A stretch of 61,975 nucleotides of DNA from Streptomyces populi (GTDB lineage Bacteria > Actinomycetota > Actinomycetes > Streptomycetales > Streptomycetaceae), in contig NZ_KZ626887.1 of NCBI RefSeq assembly GCF_002911015.1, positions 1 to 61,975 on the forward strand, written 5' to 3'. Of the stretch, positions 9,195-17,589 are shown piece after piece (within the stretch, counting starts at the first letter, position 1; each line of letters begins with the position of its first letter). The translations under genes and the position numbers were made by a program. Below the pieces are notes generated by a model. It did not search any database and had not been told where the DNA came from. It saw only the letters and a list, made by a program, of their open reading frames with translations.

Positions 9195-10654
9195 CCGCCC
9201 CGGAGAGCACCGGGCAGCGCCTGTTCGTCGGCGGGGCGTGGATGGCGCCCGACCACGGGTTCTACGAGGTGCGGAACCCGGCGACCGAGCAGGTGGTCGG
9301 GCTCGCCCCCGAGGCCTCCCGGGCCCAGGTGCACGCGGCCGCGGCGGCGGCCCGCGAGGCCTTCGGCCCCTGGTCGCGCACCCCCGCCGAGGAACGGGCC
9401 GCCGTCCTCGCCCGCGCGGCCGACGTCGTCCGGCGCAACCTCGTGCCGTACGCCGGCCTCGCGCAGGCGGAGAGCGGCGCCACCACCGGGACGGCGCGCG
9501 GGATGCAGGTCGGGGTCGGGATGGCCCGCTTCCGGCGCTACGCCCGGCCCGAGCCCGTCGAGACGGCGCTGCCGCCGCAGATCAACGAGGCGGGACCGTT
9601 CGGCCCGGCCGCCGTGATGGGCGCGCTGGCCGTACGCCGGCCCGTCGGCGTGGTCACCTGCATCACCTCGTACAACAACCCGTGGGCCAACCCGGCCGGC
9701 AAGATCGCCCCCGCGCTCGCGATGGGCAACACCGTGGTGGTCAAACCCGCCCCGCAGGACCCGCTCTCCGTCTACCGGATGGCCGAGGCCCTGGAGGCCG
9801 CGGGCGTGCCGCCGGGCGTGGTGAACGTGGTCGGCGGCTCGACACCGGAGTCCGGTGAGGCCGCGGTCGACTCGCCCGACGTCGACATGGTCAGCTTCAC
9901 CGGCTCGACGGCGGTCGGGCAGCGGATCGCCGAGGTGTGCGGGCGCGGGATGAAGCGCCAGCTGATGGAACTGGGCGGCAAGGGCGCGGCGATCGTCTTC
10001 GACGACGCGGACCTGGCCTCGGCCGTGTCGGGCATCGGCACGACCTTCTCCTTCTACAGCGGACAGATCTGCACCGCGCCGACACGGGTGCTGGTGCAGC
10101 GGGGCGTCCACGACGAGTTGGTGCGACAACTCGCCGCCTACGCAGGCCACTTGAAGGTGGGGGATCCGCGGGAGCCGGGCACGGTGGTCGGCCCGGTCAT
10201 CTCCGCGGCCCACCGCGACCGCGTCGAGTCCTACGTCGAACTCGGCCGCAAGGAGGGCGCGCGGATCGTGACGGGCGGCGAACGCCCGCCCCTCCCCACC
10301 GGGTTCTACGTCGCCCCCACCCTCCTCGCCGACTGCACGCCGGACATGAGGGTCGTCAGGGAGGAGATCTTCGGCCCGGTCGTCGTCGTGCTGCCCTTCG
10401 ACGACGAGGAGGAGGCGATCGCCCTCGCCGACGACTCCGACTACGGCCTGATCGACTACGTCTGGTCCGGGGACGTGGCCCGCGCCTTCCGCGTGGCCCG
10501 CCGGCTGCGCGCGGGCGGCGTCGGCGTCAACACCGTCGGCCGCAACATGGAGGCCCCCTTCGGCGGCTTCAAGAAGAGCGGCGTGGGCCGCGACGTGGGC
10601 TCCTACGCCCTGCACGCGTACAGCGAGACGCAGGCGATCGTGTGGCCGGGGTGA
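9191..10654 (+). CDS. aldehyde dehydrogenase family protein
   Basis: 487-residue NAD(P)-dependent aldehyde dehydrogenase. It carries the Rossmann segment TCITSYNNPWANPAGKIAPA, the FTGST loop, general base Glu260 in MELGGKG and catalytic Cys294 in SGQICTAPTR. The GTG start at 9191 overlaps the preceding stop by four bases, so the pair is coupled. It is the last gene of the catabolic run and probably oxidises an aldehyde product to an acid. A strong hairpin follows at 10672-10706. Confidence 0.9.
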   Translation: MTAPESTGQRLFVGGAWMAPDHGFYEVRNPATEQVVGLAPEASRAQVHAAAAAAREAFGPWSRTPAEERAAVLARAADVVRRNLVPYAGLAQAESGATTGTARGMQVGVGMARFRRYARPEPVETALPPQINEAGPFGPAAVMGALAVRRPVGVVTCITSYNNPWANPAGKIAPALAMGNTVVVKPAPQDPLSVYRMAEALEAAGVPPGVVNVVGGSTPESGEAAVDSPDVDMVSFTGSTAVGQRIAEVCGRGMKRQLMELGGKGAAIVFDDADLASAVSGIGTTFSFYSGQICTAPTRVLVQRGVHDELVRQLAAYAGHLKVGDPREPGTVVGPVISAAHRDRVESYVELGRKEGARIVTGGERPPLPTGFYVAPTLLADCTPDMRVVREEIFGPVVVVLPFDDEEEAIALADDSDYGLIDYVWSGDVARAFRVARRLRAGGVGVNTVGRNMEAPFGGFKKSGVGRDVGSYALHAYSETQAIVWPG

Positions 10655-10671
10655 GAGCCGCGGTGCGGGAC

Positions 10672-10706
10672 GGACGCGGCCGGGGCCAGGGGCTCCGGCC
10701 GCGTCC
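10672..10706. terminator. bidirectional hairpin terminator
   Basis: Perfect 12-bp stem (arms 10672-10683 and 10695-10706) with an 11-base loop, between the convergent aldehyde dehydrogenase and DUF4232 genes. There is no clear T-tract, as is common in Streptomyces. Confidence 0.65.
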
Positions 10707-10714
10707 TCGGTCCG

Positions 10715-11569
10715 TCACTTCGACATGATGAAGCGCAGGGCGAAGCCGGAGGCGGTGGTCCAGTAGGTGACGCGCTGATCGTTGTCCGCGTACAGCGCGT
10801 CGGCGGGCATGGGGACGTCGATCGGCTTGCCCACGGTGCTGTCGGCCTTGCTGCCCTGGAGGGTGAGGGTGATGCTCCTCGCCTCGTGCTCGCCCGTGTT
10901 GCCGCTGCTCACGAGCAGAGCGGCGTACGCCTCCCGGCCCGGGTCGAGGGTGACGGGCTCACCCGGGGTCCCGTTGCTGTCCTTGATCACCGGGGTCGTG
11001 AACTGGGCGTCGGCACCCAGCTTCACGATGGGGTAGCCGTAGAGGTTGCACTTCTTGTCGCTCGCGTTCTGGACGGTGAGGGCGAGGTGCCGGAGGTCCC
11101 GCTCCTTCACGGCGGACACCGCGAGCTCCTTCTGGGTGCAGGCGGCGATCGCCCCCGTGCCGCCGCCGCTGCCGCCGGCGCTCGCCTTGCCACCACTGCC
11201 GCCGGTGCCCGTGCCGCCCGTCTTGCCGGTGCCACCGGTGCCGCTGGTGCCCCCGCCGGCCGTCTTGCCGGTGCCGCCGGTGCCGCCGCCCGTCTTGCCC
11301 GTGCTGCTCGTGCCGCCGGTGCCGCCCGCGCTGCTCGTACCACCCGTGCCGCCCGCGTCGCTCGTGCCGCCCGCGTCGCCCGAAGTCCCGCCCGGCTTCG
11401 CCGAAGCCGTTCCGCTCGGCCGTGCCGAGGACTTGGAGCCGCCCGAACCCTCGGCGGCGCCCGGGTCGCACGCCGTGGTCGTGAGCAGCGCCGCGGCCGC
11501 CACGGCCCCGAGGGCGTAGGACTTCCAGTTGCCGGGGTTCTTGCGGTTCCTGCGGGCAGGCGTGTTCAT
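10715..11569 (-). CDS. DUF4232 domain-containing lipoprotein-like protein
   Basis: 284-residue exported protein. The N-terminal positive stretch and hydrophobic core (YALGAVAAAALLTTTAC) end at Cys34, consistent with a lipobox although Thr at position -3 is atypical. Residues about 40-140 form a low-complexity Gly/Thr/Ser/Lys linker with GGTGGTSS-type repeats. The C-terminal 145 residues (from CTQKELAVSAVKERD to the end) match the DUF4232 beta-sandwich pattern found in many streptomycete lipoproteins. The repetitive linker probably spans peptidoglycan and holds the domain outside. The molecular role of DUF4232 is not known. Confidence 0.75.
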   Translation of the reverse strand: MNTPARRNRKNPGNWKSYALGAVAAAALLTTTACDPGAAEGSGGSKSSARPSGTASAKPGGTSGDAGGTSDAGGTGGTSSAGGTGGTSSTGKTGGGTGGTGKTAGGGTSGTGGTGKTGGTGTGGSGGKASAGGSGGGTGAIAACTQKELAVSAVKERDLRHLALTVQNASDKKCNLYGYPIVKLGADAQFTTPVIKDSNGTPGEPVTLDPGREAYAALLVSSGNTGEHEARSITLTLQGSKADSTVGKPIDVPMPADALYADNDQRVTYWTTASGFALRFIMSK

Positions 11570-11853
11570 GGTGTCCCGTTTCCTTTTCGGTCAGTACGGA
11601 GATCGCACTCGCCGACGGTCCCGGGTGCACGAGGACACGGGTGTCCCCTGTGGACGGGTGGGCCGGGGTGCTGTGCCGCCGCCGAGTGGACGACCCGCTC
11701 GGCCGGTGCGACACCCACAGCATGGGATTCCTCGTGGGACCGGGACAACAGCCGCCCGCCGACTCGGGACGGTGAAACCATCCCACCCCCGGTGACCTGC
11801 GGAGAACGCGCACACCTGGGATGCCCGCCTGGGACGCGAGGACCCCGGCGGCC

Positions 11854-12249
11854 TCACCCCCGCAGGTCCACCCGCACCGTCAGCAGCCCCGTCCCGATCA
11901 GCCGTACCGCCGCGCTGTTGCCCCGGGGCAGGGTGCGCAGCCGGGCCACCGGGTCGTCGTCCGGGAGGAGGTGCGCCGTGCCCTCGTGCCAGCGGCCGCG
12001 GAGCCGCACCCGCACCCTCGGGTCCGCCTGGATGTTGCGTACGTACTGCGACCGCTCCCCGAACTCCGAGACCAGCCAGAAGGCGTCACCGACGCGGCGG
12101 CCGCCGAGCGGGGTGCGCCGGGGCAGGCCGGAGACGCGGCCGGTGGTCTCCAGGAGCGTCTGGAACGGTATCCGGCGCGCGAGCGGGTTGACGACGTGCC
12201 GCTGGAAGGCTGTCGTGGCGCGGAACCTGAGGTCGGCGGGACGGGTCAT
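11854..12249 (-). CDS. nitroreductase/deazaflavin-dependent oxidoreductase (DDN-like)
   Basis: 131-residue split-barrel protein of the F420-dependent quinone reductase/nitroreductase family. Family signatures are ETTGRVSGLPRRTPLGG and YVRNIQADPRVRVRL. The ATG at 12249 has a GGAG ribosome site about 9 bases upstream; an earlier in-frame start adds an unconserved extension. Homologues use reduced F420 to reduce quinones or nitro compounds, often for redox protection. It is divergent from the EEP gene. It is one of several probable F420 users in the first 17 kb, consistent with fbiC at 14897. Confidence 0.78.
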   Translation of the reverse strand: MTRPADLRFRATTAFQRHVVNPLARRIPFQTLLETTGRVSGLPRRTPLGGRRVGDAFWLVSEFGERSQYVRNIQADPRVRVRLRGRWHEGTAHLLPDDDPVARLRTLPRGNSAAVRLIGTGLLTVRVDLRG

Positions 12250-12341
12250 GGTCCGTGGGTCTCCTGTCCGGACTGGTGTGTGGTGCAAGGAAGTTGCTTC
12301 AATGGTCCCCGATGTCGCGCGACGGGAGCAGGTGGCTGCGG

Positions 12342-13163
12342 ATGCGGGTCGTGACCTGGAACCTCTGGTGGCGGTTCGGGCCCTGGGAGGAGCGGCAGAA
12401 AGCCATTCTGGCCGTGCTGCGCGAACTGCGGCCCGACGTGGTCGGGTTGCAGGAGGTGTGGGAGTGCGGCGGCCAGAACCTCGCCGGATGGCTCGCGGAC
12501 GAGCTGGGGATGCACTGGACCTGGGCCGCCTCCGACGCCTCGGACCGCTGGCAGCGGCGGATCGGGGACCCCACGGTCGACGTCGGCAACGCCGTGCTGA
12601 GCCGCTGGCCGGTGGTGGCGCAGGAGGTGCTGCGGCTGCCCGCCCCCGAGGAGCTGTACGACGGACGGCTCGCCCTGCACGCCCGTCTGGCCACGCCCGC
12701 CCACGAGGTGCCCTTCTTCACCACCCACCTCACCTCGGCGATCCACGCCTCGGGCGTGCGCCGCGAACAGGTCACCGCGCTCGCGGAGTTCGTCGCCGCG
12801 CACCGGGGCGGCACCGACTTCCCCCCGGTCGTCACGGGCGACTTCAACGCCTGGCCGGACTCCGACGAGATCCGCCTGTTCGGGGGGTATAAGACGTCCC
12901 CCGCGGTTCCCGGACAGGTCTTCCTCGACGCCTGGGAGTACGCCGACCCGACGGCGCCCCGGGCCACCTGGGACCCGGAGAACGCCCACGTCGGCCCGTA
13001 CAGCCCCGCCGCACGCATCGACTACGTCCACGTCGGCCCGCCCGGCCCCGGCGGCCTCGGACACGTCCGGTCCGTACGGCGGGCCGGCGACGCCCCGGTC
13101 GGCGGCGTCTGGCCCTCGGACCACGCGGCCGTCGTGGCCGACCTGTCCCTCCCCCCGGCCTGA
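12342..13163 (+). CDS. endonuclease/exonuclease/phosphatase (EEP) family protein
   Basis: About 273 residues with the EEP metallo-phosphodiesterase motifs in order: TWNLWW, LQEVWE (metal Glu), GDFNAWPDSDE (Asp and Asn) and the C-terminal SDHAAV. Family members include nucleases, sphingomyelinases and inositol phosphatases; no secretion signal is visible, so a cytoplasmic phosphodiesterase is likely. The start is uncertain: ATG at 12342 matches the family N-terminus, while an in-frame ATG at 12312 would add ten residues. It converges with the PHP-domain gene, 13 bases apart. Confidence 0.78.
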   Translation: MRVVTWNLWWRFGPWEERQKAILAVLRELRPDVVGLQEVWECGGQNLAGWLADELGMHWTWAASDASDRWQRRIGDPTVDVGNAVLSRWPVVAQEVLRLPAPEELYDGRLALHARLATPAHEVPFFTTHLTSAIHASGVRREQVTALAEFVAAHRGGTDFPPVVTGDFNAWPDSDEIRLFGGYKTSPAVPGQVFLDAWEYADPTAPRATWDPENAHVGPYSPAARIDYVHVGPPGPGGLGHVRSVRRAGDAPVGGVWPSDHAAVVADLSLPPA

Positions 13164-13176
13164 TCCGCCGGGGACC

Positions 13177-14703
13177 CTAAGGCGTTTTCGCGGCCCCCAG
13201 GAAGATCGGATTCGTGAACGCCGCCAGGGCGCCCGGTACCGGGCCCGCCGCCGTCTCGTGGCGCAGTTCCGCGCGGACGTACGCCGCGTAGGACGCCGTC
13301 GTACGCCATTCCACCGTGCCGGAGCCCGCGACCGGCAGCGGGTCGCTCGTGAACAGCGTGCCCTGGTCGGTGACGAGGCGGACCGTGCAGCGCGGGGCGC
13401 CGGTGACCTCCAGGCGGACGGTGACCGGGGTGTCCGGCGCGACCCTCAACCGCTCCCCGATGCCCGCGTGTTCGCCCTTGGCGCCGGACGCGGAGAAGGC
13501 GAGGGAGACCAGCTTCGACTCGGCGACGTAGGAGCGGCCCGCGCGGATGCCCTCCTGGACCGCCTCACGGGTCAGGTCGTCGGCGAGGACGACCGTCTGC
13601 GGGGAGCCGACCCGGTCGGGGTCGCGGTGCGCGTCGCTGTTGCCCATCGCCGGGAGCCAGTCGTGGCCCCCGCGCACGGAGGCGACCAGCATGCTGTCCC
13701 AGTCGGCGAGGGCGACCTCGTCGTCGGGGGTGTACGGGCCGTTCCACACCTCGACCGCGTCCGCCTCGCCGAAGCCGAACTTCCAGCCGCAGCCGACGCA
13801 GGTGGCGTGCGGGTGGGCGGGCACCACGAGACCGCCGGCGCCCCGGATCCGGCGCGCGAACCGGCCGAACCGGTTGTCGCGGGCCCGGTAGCGCCAGTCG
13901 ACGAAGGTTCCCGGCTCCGTGCCGAGCGCCAGCACGTGCCCGTTGCGCGTGGTGACCTCCTCGCCCAGCATGACCAGCAGGTCGTCGCCCGCCTGGTCCG
14001 CCCAGTGCGGATGCGCGGCGTGCGTGTTGTGGTCCGAGGAGTTGATGAAGTCCAGGCCCGCCTCCCGTGCCAGCGCCGCGATCTCGGCGGGGGTGCGGCG
14101 GCCGTCGGAGTACCAGGAGTGCAGGTGGCAGTCGCCGCGGTACCAGGCACGGCCGCGGCCCCTGGCCCGCGAGGGCGGGTACACCGGCTCCGGTGCCGGG
14201 GCGGGCTTCCCGTACGTCAGGGTGACCGTGACCTCGTACGCCAGTCCCTGCGGGGCCACCGTGTACGGGCCGAGCACGATGTGCCAGATGCCGGGGCGGA
14301 CCGGCCCGGGGACGTAACCGGGGGTCGCGTCGTCCGAGCGGATGAAGAACTCCGTGCGCGCGCCGCCCGACCAGCCACGGAAACCCCGGCCGCCCAGCTC
14401 CGTGCCGTGCTCGTCGAAGATGCCGATGTCCAGCGCGTTGCCCGCGGTGCCGGCCGGGACCGACGGCCTCTCGTAGGTGTAGGAGACCTTGATCTCCGCG
14501 ACCCCGGCCGGTACCTCGACCGGGAGGTACACGAAGTCGGGGGAGCCGGTGGGGAGGGTGCCGCGCACCGTCCGTGTCTCCTGGTCGTCCGCCGCTCCCG
14601 CGTGCGCACCGCTGGCGAAGGTCACGCCTCCCAACGTAAGCGCGGCGGCCGCTCCCGTCACGAACAGGGCGCGTCTGCCGATGCCGTGGTCGTCCTCGCA
14701 CAT
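13177..14703 (-). CDS. CehA/McbA-type PHP-domain metallohydrolase, exported (Tat-like signal)
   Basis: 508-residue protein. The N-terminus GIGRRALFVTGAAAALTLGG resembles a twin-arginine signal, ending near AHAG. A beta-sandwich domain (about 40-180) is followed by the PHP domain with HLHSWYSDG, DFINSSDHNT, VVPAHPHATC and GNSDAHRD supplying the metal ligands. CehA-type enzymes cleave phosphoesters or carbamates. The ATG at 14703 is selected because GGGAG lies 7 bases upstream, whereas the in-frame ATG at 14739 has no ribosome site. A CGWKFGFGEADAVEVWNG block matches the known CehA pattern. The substrate is unknown. Confidence 0.82.
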   Translation of the reverse strand: MCEDDHGIGRRALFVTGAAAALTLGGVTFASGAHAGAADDQETRTVRGTLPTGSPDFVYLPVEVPAGVAEIKVSYTYERPSVPAGTAGNALDIGIFDEHGTELGGRGFRGWSGGARTEFFIRSDDATPGYVPGPVRPGIWHIVLGPYTVAPQGLAYEVTVTLTYGKPAPAPEPVYPPSRARGRGRAWYRGDCHLHSWYSDGRRTPAEIAALAREAGLDFINSSDHNTHAAHPHWADQAGDDLLVMLGEEVTTRNGHVLALGTEPGTFVDWRYRARDNRFGRFARRIRGAGGLVVPAHPHATCVGCGWKFGFGEADAVEVWNGPYTPDDEVALADWDSMLVASVRGGHDWLPAMGNSDAHRDPDRVGSPQTVVLADDLTREAVQEGIRAGRSYVAESKLVSLAFSASGAKGEHAGIGERLRVAPDTPVTVRLEVTGAPRCTVRLVTDQGTLFTSDPLPVAGSGTVEWRTTASYAAYVRAELRHETAAGPVPGALAAFTNPIFLGAAKTP

Positions 14704-14896
14704 ACTGCTGCTCCCAGGGGCCGGGTGTGACAGTGACATGAGTGATGCGAAGTGCCACGGACCACTGTGGGGGCAGCCTGTGAACGCGGGGGCAAGTCAG
14801 GGGAATCGACGGTTTGCCGGGAGGCCGACAGATGCCGTGCGGCTCGAATCGGGCACGTCCGGCGATACCTGATCACCTCGACCGTATGCTCGAAGG

Positions 14897-17491
14897 ATGA
14901 CGACCTCCGCTACGGGCGCGACTCCCGGATCCGGGCCGACGGCGAACTCCATGCGGCGAGCGCTGAAGCGCGCACGGGACGGTGTCGCGCTCGACGTGAG
15001 CGAGGCCGCGGTGCTGCTCCAGGCCCGCGGCACGGACCTGGACGACCTGGCCGCCTCCGCCGCGCGGGTGCGTGACGCGGGCCTGGAGGCGGCCGGCCGC
15101 CCCGGTGTCATCACGTACTCCAAGAGCGTCTTCGTCCCGCTGACCCGGCTGTGCCGGGACAAGTGCCACTACTGCACGTTCGTCACCGTCCCCGGCAAAC
15201 TGCGCAGGGCCGGCCACGGGATGTTCATGTCCCCGGACGAGGTCCTCGACATCGCCCGCAAGGGCGCGGCCCTCGGCTGCAAGGAAGCCCTGATCACCCT
15301 CGGCGACAAGCCGGAGGACCGCTGGCCCGAGGCCCGCGAATGGCTGGACGCGCACGGCTACGACGACACGATCGCCTACGTACGGGCGATCTCCGTCCGC
15401 ATCCTGGAGGAGACGGGCCTGCTGCCGCACCTGAACCCGGGTGTGATGTCGTGGACCGACTTCCAGCGGCTGAAGCCCGTCGCCCCGTCGATGGGCATGA
15501 TGCTGGAGACCACCGCGACCCGGCTGTGGTCCGAGCCCGGCGGCCCCCACTTCGGCTCCCCGGACAAGGAGCCCGCCGTACGGCTGCGGGTCCTGGAGGA
15601 CGCCGGCCGCTCCTCCGTCCCGTTCACCAGCGGGCTGCTGATCGGCATCGGCGAGACGTACGAGGAGCGCGCCGACTCCCTGTTCGCGCTGCGCCGGATC
15701 TCGCGGGCCCACCACGGCATCCAGGAACTGATCATCCAGAACTTCCGCGCCAAGCCGGACACCGCGATGCGCGGGATGCCGGACGCGGAGCTGGACGAGC
15801 TGATCGCCGCCGTCGCCGTCGCCCGGCACGTCATGGGCCCGGCCGCCTGTCTCCAGGCACCGCCCAACCTGGTCGCCGGCGAGTACGAGCGACTGATCGG
15901 CGCCGGGATCGACGACTGGGGCGGGGTCTCCCCGCTGACCATCGACCACGTCAACCCCGAGCGGCCCTGGCCGCAGATCGAGCTGCTGCGCGAGCGGTCG
16001 GCCGAGGCGGGCTTCGAGCTGCGCGAACGCCTCTGCGTCTACCCGGAGTTCGTGCGGCGCGGCGAGCCCTGGCTGGACCCGCGGCTGCTGCCGCACGTAC
16101 GGGCGCTCGCGGACCCGGAGACCGGGCTCGCGCTGCCGGACGCGGTGGTCGAGGGCCGGCCCTGGCAGGAGCCCGAGGAGGCCTTCACGTCCTCGGGGCG
16201 CACCGACCTGCACAGCGCCATCGACACCGAGGGCCGCACCGGCGACCGCCGCGAGGACTTCGACACCGTGTACGGCGACTGGGGGGCCCTGCGGGAGGCG
16301 GCGGCCCCCGGGATGGTGCCGTCCCGCATCGACACGGACGTCCGGGCGGCCCTCGCGACCGCGGCCGACGACCCGACGGGGCTGACCGACGACGAGGCCC
16401 TCGCGCTGCTGCACGCCGACGGGCCCGCCCTCGACGCCCTGTGCCGGATCGCCGACGACGTGCGCAGGGCGGCGGTCGGCGACGACGTCACGTACATCGT
16501 CACCCGCAACATCAACTTCACCAACGTCTGCTACACCGGCTGCCGTTTCTGCGCCTTCGCCCAGCGCCGCACGGACGCCGACGCCTACACGCTCTCCCTG
16601 GAGCAGGTCGCGGACCGTGCCGCCCAGGCCTGGGACGTCGGCGCGGTCGAGGTGTGCATGCAGGGCGGCATCCACCCGGACCTGCCCGGCACGGCCTACT
16701 TCGACATCGCGAAGGCGGTGAAGGAACGGGTCCCGGGCATGCACGTCCACGCCTTCTCCCCGATGGAGGTGGTGAACGGCGCGACCCGCACCGGCCTGTC
16801 CATCCGCGAGTGGCTGACCGCGGCCAAGGAGGCGGGCCTGGACACCATTCCCGGCACCGCCGCGGAGATCCTGGACGACGAGGTGCGCTGGGTCCTGACG
16901 AAGGGCAAACTGCCCGCGGCGACCTGGATCGAGGTGGTCACCACGGCCCACGAGCTGGGCATCCGCTCCTCCTCCACCATGATGTACGGCCACGTCGACC
17001 AGCCCCGGCACTGGCTCGGCCACTTCCGCACGCTCTCCCGCATCCAGCAGGAGACCGGCGGCTTCACGGAGTTCGTGACCCTCCCCTTCATCCACACCAA
17101 CGCCCCCGTCTACCTGGCCGGCATCGCCCGTCCCGGCCCGACGACCCGCGACAACCGCGCCGTCATGGCGATGGCCCGCCTCCTGCTGCACCCGCACATC
17201 CCCAACATCCAGACCAGCTGGGTCAAGCTGGGTGCCGAGGGGGCCGCCGAGATGCTCCGCTCCGGCGCCAACGACCTGGGCGGCACGCTGATGGAGGAGA
17301 CCATCTCCCGTATGGCGGGCTCCCGTTACGGCTCCTACATGTCGGTCAAGGACCTGGTCGCGGTGGCCGAGGCCGCGGGCCGCCCCGCCCGGCCCCGCAC
17401 CACGCTCTACGGCGAGGTCCCCCTGGAACGGCAGCGGGCTGCGGCGGCCTCGGACGGCCACCTGCCGGAACTGCTGCCGGTGCTCGACTGA
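14897..17491 (+). CDS. fbiC: bifunctional FO synthase (CofG/CofH fusion)
   Basis: 864-residue radical-SAM protein that makes FO, the deazaflavin precursor of coenzyme F420, from tyrosine and a pyrimidine intermediate. Two complete radical-SAM modules are fused. The CofG-like half has the CX3CX2C cluster motif at Cys86, Cys90 and Cys93 (LCRDKCHYCTF); the CofH-like half has it at Cys545, Cys549 and Cys552 (VCYTGCRFCAF). Length and fused order match actinobacterial FbiC. The ATG at 14897 has a GAAGG directly adjacent, so it may be leaderless or start slightly downstream at 14951. It is the only F420 biosynthesis gene in the window and lies near two LLM enzymes and a DDN-like protein. Confidence 0.95.
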   Translation: MTTSATGATPGSGPTANSMRRALKRARDGVALDVSEAAVLLQARGTDLDDLAASAARVRDAGLEAAGRPGVITYSKSVFVPLTRLCRDKCHYCTFVTVPGKLRRAGHGMFMSPDEVLDIARKGAALGCKEALITLGDKPEDRWPEAREWLDAHGYDDTIAYVRAISVRILEETGLLPHLNPGVMSWTDFQRLKPVAPSMGMMLETTATRLWSEPGGPHFGSPDKEPAVRLRVLEDAGRSSVPFTSGLLIGIGETYEERADSLFALRRISRAHHGIQELIIQNFRAKPDTAMRGMPDAELDELIAAVAVARHVMGPAACLQAPPNLVAGEYERLIGAGIDDWGGVSPLTIDHVNPERPWPQIELLRERSAEAGFELRERLCVYPEFVRRGEPWLDPRLLPHVRALADPETGLALPDAVVEGRPWQEPEEAFTSSGRTDLHSAIDTEGRTGDRREDFDTVYGDWGALREAAAPGMVPSRIDTDVRAALATAADDPTGLTDDEALALLHADGPALDALCRIADDVRRAAVGDDVTYIVTRNINFTNVCYTGCRFCAFAQRRTDADAYTLSLEQVADRAAQAWDVGAVEVCMQGGIHPDLPGTAYFDIAKAVKERVPGMHVHAFSPMEVVNGATRTGLSIREWLTAAKEAGLDTIPGTAAEILDDEVRWVLTKGKLPAATWIEVVTTAHELGIRSSSTMMYGHVDQPRHWLGHFRTLSRIQQETGGFTEFVTLPFIHTNAPVYLAGIARPGPTTRDNRAVMAMARLLLHPHIPNIQTSWVKLGAEGAAEMLRSGANDLGGTLMEETISRMAGSRYGSYMSVKDLVAVAEAAGRPARPRTTLYGEVPLERQRAAAASDGHLPELLPVLD

Positions 17492-17589
17492 GACCCGGGG
17501 AAATCCCTTTCCCCCCTGTCGGTGCCCCCTGCTAGGTTCATCCGGCTCGCATGATCAACGAGCCTCAAGTACCAATAGGGGAGGGCGAC

